From assembly GCF_900128985.1 (NCBI RefSeq), contig NZ_FQUC01000018.1:17511-81510 (forward strand): 64,000 nt of DNA, read 5' to 3'. Below are positions 8,138 to 16,886 of the stretch, piece after piece. The notes under the pieces were generated by a model. That model made no database searches and was not told where the DNA came from. It saw only the letters and a program-made list of their open reading frames with translations. The DNA comes from Indolivaga macrotermitis. GTDB lineage: Bacteria; Bacteroidota; Bacteroidia; Bacteroidales; Dysgonomonadaceae. The translations under genes and the position numbers were made by a program. Numbering within the stretch: the first letter of the stretch is position 1; every line of letters begins with the position of its first letter.

Positions 8138-9211
8138 ATGGCAACTGAAATTGATAAAAATACTACAGAGGAAAAAGAAATAGACCTTATTGAATTAGGG
8201 CAGAAGCTGTGGAGTAAGCGTAAATTTATCTTAAAGATTTCTGCTATAGGATTTGTATTAGGCATTATTGTTGCATTTAGTATCCCGAAAGAATATACAA
8301 CAATTGTTATTTTAGCTCCAGAGTCATCATCTGGGAGCTCATTAGGTGGTGCTAGTGCCCTTGCTGCAATGGCTGGAATAAATTTAGATGGGAGTAGTAA
8401 TTCTGGGGATTTATCAAGTGATATTTATCCTAATATCATGGGGTCAACTCCTTTTGTATTAGGTTTATCATCTGTAAATGTACGAGATAAAAAGGCTGGG
8501 ATAGATACAACTTTATATATGTATATTAAAGATGAGCAAAAGGAGAGTTGGTGGGTATATATTTTAGGCTTACCTAGGCTAGCTCTGAATGTATTCTCTT
8601 CTAGAGATACAGGTTCTGAAAATATAGAGCGGAATAGTCTGTTTTTAACTAAAGATGAAGTTAGTGTTATTGAAAATATAAGAACTCGTATAAGCGTTTC
8701 CGTAGATAAAAAAACATCTGTGATAACTCTTTCTTCGACGATGCAAAGCCCTGAAATATCAGCATTTATAGCTGATACCTTGACCTCTTATTTGCAGTCT
8801 TATATAATAAAATATCGAACAGAAAAGGCTCGGGCTGACCTCGTTTTTGCAGAAAAACTTTATAATGAATCTAAAGATGACTATACAAAAGCTCAACAAA
8901 AATATGCTGATTATTTAGATAAGAATCAGAATGTAATTTTAGCTAGTTATAGAGTCAATCAGGAAAAATTGCAAAATGAAGCCTCATTAGCCTATAATGT
9001 TTATAATCAGGTAGCTCAACAACTTCAAGTAGCGAAAGTAAAAGTACAGGATCAAACACCTGTGTATACTGTTATTCAACCTGCTGTTATACCATTAATC
9101 CCAGCTAAACCTAATAAAAAGTTAATAGTTATTGGTTTTATTTTTCTGTTTGGTATTGGAGCTTGTGGTTGGATTTTAGGAAAAGACCTTTTAAAGAATT
9201 TAAGATCATAA
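8138..9211 (+). CDS. wzz: Wzz-type polysaccharide chain-length regulator
   Basis: This 357-residue inner-membrane protein has the two-membrane-helix layout of Wzz/PCP proteins. TM1 lies near residues 33-51 (after a cytoplasmic IDLIELGQKLWSKRK segment) and TM2 near 331-350. Between them is a periplasmic domain with a long helical coiled segment (about 210-300). The proline-rich stretch before TM2 (QPAVIPLIPAKPNKK) is the family signature. It lacks the C-terminal BY-kinase domain found in Wzc, so it is a chain-length determinant only. A low-complexity Ser/Gly/Ala stretch (about 65-90) is present near the start of the periplasmic part. It lies between the SLBB exporter and the sugar-nucleotide genes and should control the modal length of the polymer made by the Wzy at 21849. 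Confidence 0.88.
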   Translation: MATEIDKNTTEEKEIDLIELGQKLWSKRKFILKISAIGFVLGIIVAFSIPKEYTTIVILAPESSSGSSLGGASALAAMAGINLDGSSNSGDLSSDIYPNIMGSTPFVLGLSSVNVRDKKAGIDTTLYMYIKDEQKESWWVYILGLPRLALNVFSSRDTGSENIERNSLFLTKDEVSVIENIRTRISVSVDKKTSVITLSSTMQSPEISAFIADTLTSYLQSYIIKYRTEKARADLVFAEKLYNESKDDYTKAQQKYADYLDKNQNVILASYRVNQEKLQNEASLAYNVYNQVAQQLQVAKVKVQDQTPVYTVIQPAVIPLIPAKPNKKLIVIGFIFLFGIGACGWILGKDLLKNLRS

Positions 9212-9271
9212 CCTAATTTTTTTGTTTTAGAAAATTATATTCTAATTTGTTGGATAAATTTGTTATACTAT

Positions 9272-9841
9272 ATGAATATAATAAGAACAGATATAGAGGG
9301 AGTTATTATTCTTGAGCCTAAAGTTTTTAAGGATGGACGTGGGTACTTTATGGAATCTTTTTCTCAAAGGTTTTTTAATACAGAGGTTTGTAACACACCT
9401 TTCGTTCAGGATAATGAGTCTCAGTCGATGTATGGTGTATTAAGAGGGTTGCACTATCAAAAGCCACCATTTGCCCAATCTAAGCTTGTTAGAGTTGTAA
9501 AAGGATCGGTTTTAGATGTTGCAGTTGATATACGCAAAGGTTCTCCTACATTTGGAAAATACGTTTCTGTTGAATTAACAGAAGACAATAAACGTCAACT
9601 ATTTGTTCCTAGAGGTTTTGCCCATGGATTTGTTGTTTTGAGTGAAGAAGTTATATTTCAGTATAAATGTGACAATTTTTATTCATTAGAACATGAAGGA
9701 GCTATAGCTTGGGATGATCCAGACCTCAATATCGATTGGAAAATACCTTTTTCTGATATAATCTTATCAAAAAAAGACAGCAATCATCCTACTTTAGCTG
9801 AAGCGAATTGGCTTTTCTCCTACAACGATGTTTTATATTAA
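9272..9841 (+). CDS. rfbC: dTDP-4-dehydrorhamnose 3,5-epimerase
   Basis: This 189-residue protein starts at the ATG at 9272; an upstream in-frame TTG at 9260 is less likely. It has the RmlC cupin fold: DGRGYFMESF (near 25), QDNESQSMYGVLRGLHYQ with the catalytic-type His (near 46-63), DVAVDIRKGSPTFGKY and FVPRGFAHGFVVLS. The family epimerises C3 and C5 of dTDP-4-keto-6-deoxyglucose. rfbB follows immediately, but rfbA and rfbD are absent from the window, so the end product need not be rhamnose unless those genes are elsewhere. Confidence 0.92.
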   Translation: MNIIRTDIEGVIILEPKVFKDGRGYFMESFSQRFFNTEVCNTPFVQDNESQSMYGVLRGLHYQKPPFAQSKLVRVVKGSVLDVAVDIRKGSPTFGKYVSVELTEDNKRQLFVPRGFAHGFVVLSEEVIFQYKCDNFYSLEHEGAIAWDDPDLNIDWKIPFSDIILSKKDSNHPTLAEANWLFSYNDVLY

Positions 9842-9857
9842 TATAAATAATGAAATA

Positions 9858-10922
9858 ATGAAATATACTCGTAATATATTGATAACTGGAGGTGCCGGTT
9901 TTATTGGGTCTCATGTAGTTCGTTTATTTGTAAACAAATATCCGGAATATCGCATCATAAATTTAGATAAACTTACTTACGCAGGGAATTTGGCGAACTT
10001 AGCTGATATTGAGAAAAGACCTAATTATACTTTTGTAAAAGCGGATATTTGTGATTTTGATCAGATATTGGATATTTTCAAAAAATATGAGATTGATAAT
10101 GTTATTCATCTCGCAGCAGAAAGTCATGTTGACAGGAGCATAAAGGATCCTTTTACGTTTGCCCAGACTAATGTGATGGGTACTTTGTCTTTATTGCAGG
10201 CGGCAAAAGAGTTGTGGAACACTCCATATACAAATAATCGTTTTTATCATATTTCAACAGACGAGGTTTATGGTACTTTAGAGTTTGATGGTACATTCTT
10301 TACAGAAGATACAAAGTATGATCCACATAGCCCGTATTCAGCAAGTAAAGCTAGCAGTGACCATTTCGTCCGAGCTTTTCATGATACCTATGGTTTGCCT
10401 ACGATTGTAACGAATTGTAGCAATAATTATGGACCTTACCAATTTCCTGAGAAATTAATACCATTGTTTATTAACAATATTAGACATAAAAAGCCGTTAC
10501 CTGTATATGGAAAGGGTGAGAATGTGCGGGATTGGCTTTATGTAGCAGATCATACTAGGGCAATAGATGTTATTTTTCATGAAGGTAAAATAGCCAATAC
10601 ATATAATATCGGAGGGTTTAATGAATGGAAAAATATAGACCTTATCAAGGTAATAATAAAGACAGTCGATCGTTTGTTAGAAAATCCCGAGGGAACATCT
10701 GATTCTCTAATTACTTATGTGACAGACAGAGCAGGACATGACTTAAGATATGCAATAGATTCTAATAAACTTAAGAATGAGTTGGGGTGGGAACCATCTC
10801 TTCAGTTTGAAGAAGGTATTGAAAAGACTGTGCAATGGTATCTTGATAATCAAGAATGGATGGATAATGTAACATCAGGGGATTATCAGGAGTATTATAA
10901 GAAAATGTATAAGAATAGATAA
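9858..10922 (+). CDS. rfbB: dTDP-glucose 4,6-dehydratase
   Basis: This 355-residue short-chain dehydrogenase starts at the ATG at 9858 (MKYTRNILITGG); an in-frame ATG at 9828 would overlap rfbC and adds a non-conserved tail. It shows GGAGFIGSH near residue 9, LAAESHVDRSI, the catalytic STDEVYG segment and the YSASKASSDH Tyr-Lys pair, all signatures of RmlB. It converts dTDP-glucose to dTDP-4-keto-6-deoxyglucose. It sits 16 bases after rfbC and 7 bases before the legB-like gene. The gene order rfbC-rfbB without rfbA and rfbD is unusual for a complete rhamnose operon. Confidence 0.94.
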   Translation: MKYTRNILITGGAGFIGSHVVRLFVNKYPEYRIINLDKLTYAGNLANLADIEKRPNYTFVKADICDFDQILDIFKKYEIDNVIHLAAESHVDRSIKDPFTFAQTNVMGTLSLLQAAKELWNTPYTNNRFYHISTDEVYGTLEFDGTFFTEDTKYDPHSPYSASKASSDHFVRAFHDTYGLPTIVTNCSNNYGPYQFPEKLIPLFINNIRHKKPLPVYGKGENVRDWLYVADHTRAIDVIFHEGKIANTYNIGGFNEWKNIDLIKVIIKTVDRLLENPEGTSDSLITYVTDRAGHDLRYAIDSNKLKNELGWEPSLQFEEGIEKTVQWYLDNQEWMDNVTSGDYQEYYKKMYKNR

Positions 10923-10929
10923 AAATAAT

Positions 10930-11907
10930 ATGAAAAATGTACTAGTAACAGGAGCTGATGGTTTTATCGGATCTCATCTGACAGAAATGCTTTTAGAACA
11001 AGGGTATAGAGTAAAAGCTTTGTCCTATTATAACTCTTTTAATGATTGGGGATGGCTGGAAGGAATTGTGCATCCTAATCTTGAAGTTCTGAGTGGGGAT
11101 ATTAGAGATCCTCATTATTGCAAGCATATAACGAAAGATGTTGATATTATCTTTCATCTGGCTGCCCTGATCGCTATACCTTATTCTTATGTGGCACCTG
11201 ACAGTTATGTTGATACCAATGTAAAAGGTACGTTAAATATATGCCAGGCTGCTAAAGAAAATAATGTTCAGCGTATTTTGGTAACATCTACATCGGAAGT
11301 ATATGGTACGGCACAGTACGTTCCTATTGATGAGAAACATCCAAAGCAGCCACAGTCGCCATATTCAGCCACTAAGATCGGAGCTGATGCTATGGCTTTG
11401 AGCTTTTATAATGCATTTGAACTTCCGGTTGTTATTGTTAGACCTTTTAATACTTATGGACCCCGACAATCGGCAAGAGCCATTATACCTACAATAATTG
11501 CTCAGATAGCTTCAGGAATGAAGGAAATAAAACTGGGAGATTTGACCCCAACACGAGACTTTAATTTCGTAAAAGATACCTGTCGAGGGTTCATCGAATT
11601 GTTTAAGTGTGATGCAGCTATAGGGCAAGAAGTAAATATTGCTAGTAATTATGAGATTTCGATGAGGGATACTTTAGAACTCATTGCTAAGATAATGGAG
11701 TCTGATGTTAAGTTTATAGAAGATACGCAGCGCTTACGTCCCAAAAATTCGGAAGTATTTAGATTGTGGGGTGATAACTCTAAAATTAAGTCATTAACAG
11801 GATTTACACCTGAATATGATATTGAAAAAGGTCTAAGAGAAACAATTACTTGGTTTACTAAACCTGAGAATTTAAAGAAATATAAAGCTAATATATACAA
11901 TGTATAA
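10930..11907 (+). CDS. legB: LegB-type NAD-dependent nucleotide-sugar 4,6-dehydratase
   Basis: This 325-residue short-chain dehydrogenase has GADGFIGSH near residue 8, HLAALIAIPYSY, STSEVYGTA and the catalytic YSATKIGAD motif. The family removes water from a GlcNAc nucleotide to give the 4-keto-6-deoxy sugar. In the legionaminic acid route of Campylobacter jejuni the substrate is GDP-GlcNAc and the enzyme is LegB. The assignment rests on both the sequence (IAIPYSYVAP is typical of LegB) and the six following genes, which match the rest of that route in order. The stop codon overlaps the legC start by 8 bases, which suggests translational coupling. A generic UDP-sugar epimerase is the alternative. 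Confidence 0.87.
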   Translation: MKNVLVTGADGFIGSHLTEMLLEQGYRVKALSYYNSFNDWGWLEGIVHPNLEVLSGDIRDPHYCKHITKDVDIIFHLAALIAIPYSYVAPDSYVDTNVKGTLNICQAAKENNVQRILVTSTSEVYGTAQYVPIDEKHPKQPQSPYSATKIGADAMALSFYNAFELPVVIVRPFNTYGPRQSARAIIPTIIAQIASGMKEIKLGDLTPTRDFNFVKDTCRGFIELFKCDAAIGQEVNIASNYEISMRDTLELIAKIMESDVKFIEDTQRLRPKNSEVFRLWGDNSKIKSLTGFTPEYDIEKGLRETITWFTKPENLKKYKANIYNV

Positions 11908-13042
11908 CGAGTTTGTTCAATTTGTTAGAACTATTTATAATAGCTCAGACTTTATACCACTTCATGCTCCGTACTTTGCCGGTAACGAAAAAAAGTATTT
12001 GGAGGAATGTATTGATACTACATTTGTATCAAGTGTAGGTGAATTTGTAGATCGATTCGAAGAAATAACGAAGTCATATACTGGATCGACAAAAGCTGTT
12101 GTTTGTGTGAATGGCACCAATGCTCTTCATATGGCAATGGAGCTTGTTGGCGTAAAGCGAGATGATGAAATATTAACACAGGCATTGACATTTATAGCTA
12201 CAGCCAATGCAATTAGTTATATTCCTGCGCATCCTGTATTTCTGGATGTTGATAAAGATACCATGGGGTTATCACCCGTAGCTGTTGAAAATTGGTTGAA
12301 AGAAAATGCCGAGATCAGGCATGGCGAAACTTTTAATAAAAAAACAGGACGCCGTATAAAAGCTTGTATCCCGATGCATACATTCGGATTTCCTGTGCAT
12401 CTTGATGAATTGGTTGCAGTTTGTGAAAAGTACCATATTGAATTAATTGAAGATGCTGCCGAAAGTTTGGGTAGCTTTTATAGAGGCAGACATACCGGTA
12501 CTTTTGGAAAAGTAGGTGTTTTGAGCTATAACGGAAACAAAACAATTACAACTGGTGGCGGTGGAATGCTTTTGTTTCAGGATGAAAAATTAGGAACTTA
12601 TGCTAAGCATCTTACAACTCAAGCCAAAGTTCCTCATCGCTGGGAATTTGTGCATGATCATATTGGATATAATTACCGAATGCCAAATATAAATGCGGCC
12701 TTGGGTTGTGCTCAGATGGAAAATTTGGGTATGATTCTCGAAAATAAGCGTAAAACAGCTCAAATGTATAAGGAATACTTCAGAGATAATGAAAGTATAA
12801 AATTTTTTGAAGAACCGAAAACCAGCAAGTCCAATTATTGGTTGAATGTTGTCCTTTTGTCGGATAAAAATGCTCAAACTGCATTTTTGGAATACACGAA
12901 TGACCATAATGTAATGACTCGACCTATTTGGGAATTGATGAATAGACTGGAGATGTTTAGAAATTGTCAAACAGATGATTTAACCAATACAAAGTGGTTT
13001 GCAGATAGAGTTGTTAATATACCAAGCGGAGTAAGAGTGTGA
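11900..13042 (+). CDS. legC: LegC-type PLP-dependent aminotransferase
   Basis: This 380-residue protein belongs to the DegT/DnrJ/EryC1/StrS sugar aminotransferase family. It has the N-terminal IPLHAPYFAGNEKKY, SSVGEFVDRFE and VNGTNALHMAMEL segments, the EDAAESLGS motif (Asp binds the PLP pyridine nitrogen) and the lysine in SYNGNKTITTGGGG that forms the Schiff base. LegC transfers an amino group to C4 of the keto sugar made by LegB. It overlaps legB upstream by 8 bases and shares a 4-base overlap with the acetyltransferase downstream. PseC, the pseudaminic acid counterpart, is less likely given the neighbours. Confidence 0.9.
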   Translation: MYNEFVQFVRTIYNSSDFIPLHAPYFAGNEKKYLEECIDTTFVSSVGEFVDRFEEITKSYTGSTKAVVCVNGTNALHMAMELVGVKRDDEILTQALTFIATANAISYIPAHPVFLDVDKDTMGLSPVAVENWLKENAEIRHGETFNKKTGRRIKACIPMHTFGFPVHLDELVAVCEKYHIELIEDAAESLGSFYRGRHTGTFGKVGVLSYNGNKTITTGGGGMLLFQDEKLGTYAKHLTTQAKVPHRWEFVHDHIGYNYRMPNINAALGCAQMENLGMILENKRKTAQMYKEYFRDNESIKFFEEPKTSKSNYWLNVVLLSDKNAQTAFLEYTNDHNVMTRPIWELMNRLEMFRNCQTDDLTNTKWFADRVVNIPSGVRV

Positions 13043-13665
13043 AAAAATTAATTCTTATTGGTGCTGGTGGACATTGTAAATCTGTAATTGATGCAGCAGA
13101 AAGCGCAGGCTTTGAAATAATCGGGATTTTAGATGTTGTCGAAAAAGTAGGCGAAATAATTCTCGGATACCCTGTCATTGGTACTGATGAGATGATTCCG
13201 GAATTTGTTGACTCAGTTCTGTTTGTTATTTCTGTCGGTTTTATCTCGAACCCCGATGTCAGAATACGCTTACATCAAAAAGTGATAGAAGAGGGTGGAC
13301 GGTTTGCTACAATAATCGCTTCTTCCGCTTATGTGTCTAAGCATTCCAATATCGGAGACGGAACTGTCGTTTTGCAGCACGCATGTGTCAATGCAGAAGC
13401 TAATATTGGGTTTGGTTGCATAATCAATACTTTTGCCAATATAGATCATGAGGCCTCGATAGATAACTACAGCCACATATCAACAGGAGTTATGGTAAAT
13501 GGTGCTTGTAAGATCGGAAAAGGAGTTTTTATAGGTAGCCAAAGCGTACTTTCGCAGGCAGTATCTATTGCTGATTATTCAATAATTAGTGCAGGTTCTT
13601 TTGTTAGGAAGAATATAGTATCGAGTGGTATATATGCTGGGAACCCTATTCGAAAAATTAAATAG
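13039..13665 (+). CDS. NeuD/PglD-family sugar N-acetyltransferase of the legionaminate pathway
   Basis: This 208-residue protein starts with GTG at 13039, inside a GTGA overlap with the legC stop. The N-terminal part (about 1-80) is the Rossmann-like PglD fold (LILIGAGGHCKSVIDAA). The C-terminal part (about 85-205) is a left-handed beta-helix of hexapeptide repeats (SNIGDGTVVLQHACV, ANIGFGCIINT, CKIGKGVFIGS). The His in NIDHEASI is the usual general base. In this position it would acetylate the new C4 amino group to give the 2,4-diacetamido sugar, the step done by LegH in Campylobacter. A sialic acid O-acetyltransferase (NeuD) has the same fold and cannot be excluded by sequence alone. Confidence 0.82.
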   Translation: MKKLILIGAGGHCKSVIDAAESAGFEIIGILDVVEKVGEIILGYPVIGTDEMIPEFVDSVLFVISVGFISNPDVRIRLHQKVIEEGGRFATIIASSAYVSKHSNIGDGTVVLQHACVNAEANIGFGCIINTFANIDHEASIDNYSHISTGVMVNGACKIGKGVFIGSQSVLSQAVSIADYSIISAGSFVRKNIVSSGIYAGNPIRKIK

Positions 13666-13667
13666 AC

Positions 13668-14675
13668 ATGAGTAGAACAATTATAATAGCAGAAGCGGGA
13701 GTCAATCACAATGGCTCTATTGAACTTGCCAAAAAACTAGTAGATGCTGCGTCTGAAGCAGGTGTTGACTATGTTAAGTTTCAAACATTTAATGCTAAAA
13801 AATTAGCTTCGAAAAATAGTAAAAAAGCCGATTATCAAAATAAAAACACATCGGAAGGAGGCGATTCTCAGCAGGATATGCTCAGTAAACTCGAATTGAG
13901 TAAGGAGAGTCATTACGAGTTAATCGAATATTGCAAAGAAAAAAAGGTTAAGTTTTTTTCGACTGCATTTGATTTGGATAGTATTGATTTTTTGAATCAG
14001 CTGAATTTAGATATCTGGAAAATTCCATCAGGAGAGATAACAAACTATCCGTATTTAAAACGTATTGCAACAACACGTAAGCCTATTATACTGTCAACAG
14101 GCATGTGTGATATGTTGGATATCAGGAATGCTTTGAACGTTTTTATTTCGAATGGAGTTTCTAAAAATAATATAACTATACTGCATTGTAATACGGAGTA
14201 CCCTACACCTTATGGAGACGTAAATCTGAACGCAATGAATACTATTGGTCGTGAATTTGATGTTAAAATAGGTTATTCCGACCATACATTAGGAATAGAA
14301 GTGCCTATTGCAGCGGTTGCTTTAGGTGCAAAGATTATTGAAAAACATTTTACATTAGATCGTACAATGGAGGGGCCTGATCATAAGGCTTCGGTAGAAC
14401 CTTCAGAATTGAAACAAATGGTTAATTCTATTCGTAATATTGAAGAAGCTTTAGGTTCTAGCGAAAAGGTTGCATCGGCTTCTGAATTAAAAAATATAGC
14501 AGTTGCCAGAAAGAGTATTGTTGCTTTGGCAAAGATAAAGAAAGGTGAAGTGTTCACCGAGGACAATCTTGCGGTTAAAAGGCCTGGAAATGGAATATCT
14601 CCTATGAAATGGGAAGAGATTATAGGACGAAAAGCAATAAAGGATTTTGAAGAAGATGATTTGATTGAGATTTAA
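13668..14675 (+). CDS. legI: N,N'-diacetyllegionaminate synthase (NeuB family)
   Basis: This 335-residue protein condenses an N-acetylated mannosamine-type sugar with phosphoenolpyruvate. It has the NeuB TIM barrel (IAEAGVNHNGSIELAKK at the start, YVKFQTF, SGEITNYPYLKR, STGMCDM, HCNTEYPTP, GYSDHTLG, EKHFTLDR, GPDHKASVEP) and a C-terminal SAF/antifreeze-like domain from about residue 280 (RKSIVALAKIKKGEVFTEDNLAVKRPG). Sequence alone cannot separate sialate, legionaminate and pseudaminate synthases with certainty. The surrounding legB, legC, legG and ptmE genes favour legionaminate. It starts 2 bases after the acetyltransferase stop. Confidence 0.9.
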   Translation: MSRTIIIAEAGVNHNGSIELAKKLVDAASEAGVDYVKFQTFNAKKLASKNSKKADYQNKNTSEGGDSQQDMLSKLELSKESHYELIEYCKEKKVKFFSTAFDLDSIDFLNQLNLDIWKIPSGEITNYPYLKRIATTRKPIILSTGMCDMLDIRNALNVFISNGVSKNNITILHCNTEYPTPYGDVNLNAMNTIGREFDVKIGYSDHTLGIEVPIAAVALGAKIIEKHFTLDRTMEGPDHKASVEPSELKQMVNSIRNIEEALGSSEKVASASELKNIAVARKSIVALAKIKKGEVFTEDNLAVKRPGNGISPMKWEEIIGRKAIKDFEEDDLIEI

Positions 14676-14685
14676 TAAAAAATGC

Positions 14686-15846
14686 ATGCGAAAGATTTGT
14701 GTTATTACAGGAAGCCGTGCTGAATATGGAATTCTGAGTAATTTGATGAAACTGATAAAAGAGGATGCTTTGCTCGATTTGCAAATAATAGCGACTAATA
14801 TGCATCTATCTCCTGAGTTTGGACTAACTTATCAGGAAATAGAAAAAGATGGCTTCTTTATAAATAAAAAGGTTCATATGATGGTTTCTTCAGATACCCC
14901 TAATGCTGTCTCTAAATCAATAGGGTTGGGTACAATTGGGTTTGCCGATGCATATGAAGATCTTCTACCTGATTTAATTCTGGTATTGGGCGATCGTTAT
15001 GAAATACTGGCAGCAGTATCTGCTGCTTTATTATTTAAAATACCTGTGGCTCACCTGCATGGAGGAGAAATTACGGAGGGGGCATATGATGATTCTATCA
15101 GACATGCGATAACTAAATTGAGTCATCTTCATTTTACATCAACGGAGGCTTACAGACGAAGAGTAATTCAATTAGGCGAAGCCCCCGGAAAAGTGTATAA
15201 TGTAGGTGCATTGGGCGTGGAGAATATCACAAATACACTGATATTATCTAAAAAAGAACTTGAGCAAAGTTTGAATTTTAACTTAGGTGATAAATCTTTA
15301 TTAGTGACATATCATCCTGTTACATTGGAAAATAATACAGCTGAGCAACAATTTTTAGATTTATTATTCGTTCTCAATCAATATAAAGATTATAAGATAG
15401 TATTTACGATGCCTAATTCGGATACTAATGGAAGAGTAATCATGAAACTTATTGATGATTTTGTTTCTAAGAATGAAGGCAGGGCTATTGCTTTCGCTTC
15501 GTTAGGTCGACAAAGATATTTTTCGGCACTAAATTATGTTTCTGCTGTTATTGGAAATTCGTCTAGTGGTATTATAGAGGTACCTAGTTTTGGTATTCCT
15601 ACCCTAAATATTGGGGATAGGCAAAAAGGACGAATAGCTGCCCTCAGTGTTATTAATTGCGAGGCTTCGTTAAATGAGATAAATGAAGGCATGCAAAAAG
15701 TATTGTCTGAGGAAACTAAGATGATGGCTAAAATAACGAAGAATCCTTATTTTCATAAGGAAACATCGTTTCAAATATTAGATATTCTGAAAAATTATCC
15801 TTTAACTAATATTATTCAAAAAACGTTTTACGATTTGCCATCATGA
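14686..15846 (+). CDS. legG: Hydrolysing nucleotide-sugar 2-epimerase (NeuC family)
   Basis: This 386-residue protein starts at the ATG at 14686 (MRKICVITGSRAEYG); an in-frame TTG at 14665 would overlap legI. It is a GT-B-fold hydrolysing epimerase: SRAEYGIL near residue 10, LVLGDRYEILAA near 96, HLHGGEITEGAYDDSIRHA near 117, TYHPVTLE and GNSSSGIIEVPSFG near the C-terminus. Such enzymes release the 2-epimerised sugar from its nucleotide, giving the substrate for the NeuB-family synthase. In the legionaminic acid route this is LegG. Its end overlaps the ptmE start by 4 bases. Confidence 0.9.
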   Translation: MRKICVITGSRAEYGILSNLMKLIKEDALLDLQIIATNMHLSPEFGLTYQEIEKDGFFINKKVHMMVSSDTPNAVSKSIGLGTIGFADAYEDLLPDLILVLGDRYEILAAVSAALLFKIPVAHLHGGEITEGAYDDSIRHAITKLSHLHFTSTEAYRRRVIQLGEAPGKVYNVGALGVENITNTLILSKKELEQSLNFNLGDKSLLVTYHPVTLENNTAEQQFLDLLFVLNQYKDYKIVFTMPNSDTNGRVIMKLIDDFVSKNEGRAIAFASLGRQRYFSALNYVSAVIGNSSSGIIEVPSFGIPTLNIGDRQKGRIAALSVINCEASLNEINEGMQKVLSEETKMMAKITKNPYFHKETSFQILDILKNYPLTNIIQKTFYDLPS

Positions 15847-16886
15847 TAGATCAAGATAAATTTATTATTAAGAATACAGCCTCTTTACTAGATGCTCTTG
15901 TAGCTCTAAACAAACTTTCGAATGATGTACTTACTCTCTTTGTGGTAAATGAGGAAGGTGTACTTCTTGGTACATTAACAGATGGAGATGTTAGGCGTAG
16001 ATTAATAGATGGATACACGCTTGAATCGGGTGTGTTGGAAGTAATGAATTCCCATTACCACTACATAAGTGAAGGGCAGATTGATGTTCCTTACCTTAAA
16101 ATGCTGAAAAATAAAGGAATTGTGCTGATCCCTGTATTGGATGATACTAATAAAATCCAAAGAATATTAAACCTGAAAAATAAAAAATCAATACTACCTA
16201 TTGATGTAGTCTTAATGGCTGGAGGAAAGGGGGAAAGATTAAGGCCTCTGACTGAAAAAATACCTAAACCTCTTTTGAAAGTCGGAGATAAGTCTATTAT
16301 TGATCATAATATTGACCGATTGATAGACTATGGGGTTGATAATATTAATGTTACGGTTAACTATCTTAAAGAGCAGTTAATTGAGCATTTTAGAAACCCA
16401 CTACCAAATGGAGTGAAGGTCAATTGTGTGTCGGAACCATGTTTTTTGGGAACGATGGGGTCTATAAAATTTGTAAGTCATTTTGCTTCTGATTATATAT
16501 TAGTGATGAATTCTGATTTATTTACTAATATCAATTACGAGGAATTATTTCTCCACTTTTTAGAGCATAATGCAGATATGTCGGTTGTTGCTGTTCCCTA
16601 TACAATTTCTATTCCTTATGGAATCTTTGACTTAGAGGGGAGGAATATAAAAGGAGTGCAGGAAAAACCCATCCTCAATTATTATGCAAATGCTGGAATT
16701 TATTTGTTTAAGAAGAAGTTTTTAGATTTGATTCCGGATAGTGAATTTTTTAATGCGACAGATCTTATTGACTCTATGATTGAGAATAAATGTAAGGTTG
16801 TAAGATTTCCGTTAACAGGCTATTGGATAGATATAGGTAAGCATGAAGAGTATAAGAAAGCTCAAGAACTAATTAAACACTTGTGA
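15843..16886 (+). CDS. ptmE: PtmE-like sugar-1-phosphate nucleotidyltransferase with CBS domains
   Basis: This 347-residue protein has an N-terminal pair of CBS domains (about 8-115, with LFVVNEEGVLLGTLTDGDVR) fused to a nucleotidyltransferase domain (about 120-345) with the signature LMAGGKGERLRPLTEKIPKP and the metal-site LVMNSDLFTN. This fusion is the architecture of PtmE, the guanylyltransferase that makes GDP-glucosamine at the start of the Campylobacter legionaminic acid route. Its presence between legG and legF argues for the GDP-linked pathway. Uridylyl or mannose-1-phosphate substrates remain possible. The start codon overlaps the legG stop (ATGA), and the stop overlaps the legF start. 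Confidence 0.85.
   Translation: MIDQDKFIIKNTASLLDALVALNKLSNDVLTLFVVNEEGVLLGTLTDGDVRRRLIDGYTLESGVLEVMNSHYHYISEGQIDVPYLKMLKNKGIVLIPVLDDTNKIQRILNLKNKKSILPIDVVLMAGGKGERLRPLTEKIPKPLLKVGDKSIIDHNIDRLIDYGVDNINVTVNYLKEQLIEHFRNPLPNGVKVNCVSEPCFLGTMGSIKFVSHFASDYILVMNSDLFTNINYEELFLHFLEHNADMSVVAVPYTISIPYGIFDLEGRNIKGVQEKPILNYYANAGIYLFKKKFLDLIPDSEFFNATDLIDSMIENKCKVVRFPLTGYWIDIGKHEEYKKAQELIKHL

Noticed and set aside
9255..9262. TAAATTTG as a separate promoter for rfbC
   Set aside because: It would start transcription within a few bases of the rfbC ATG, and there is no -33 match. Read-through from upstream is simpler.
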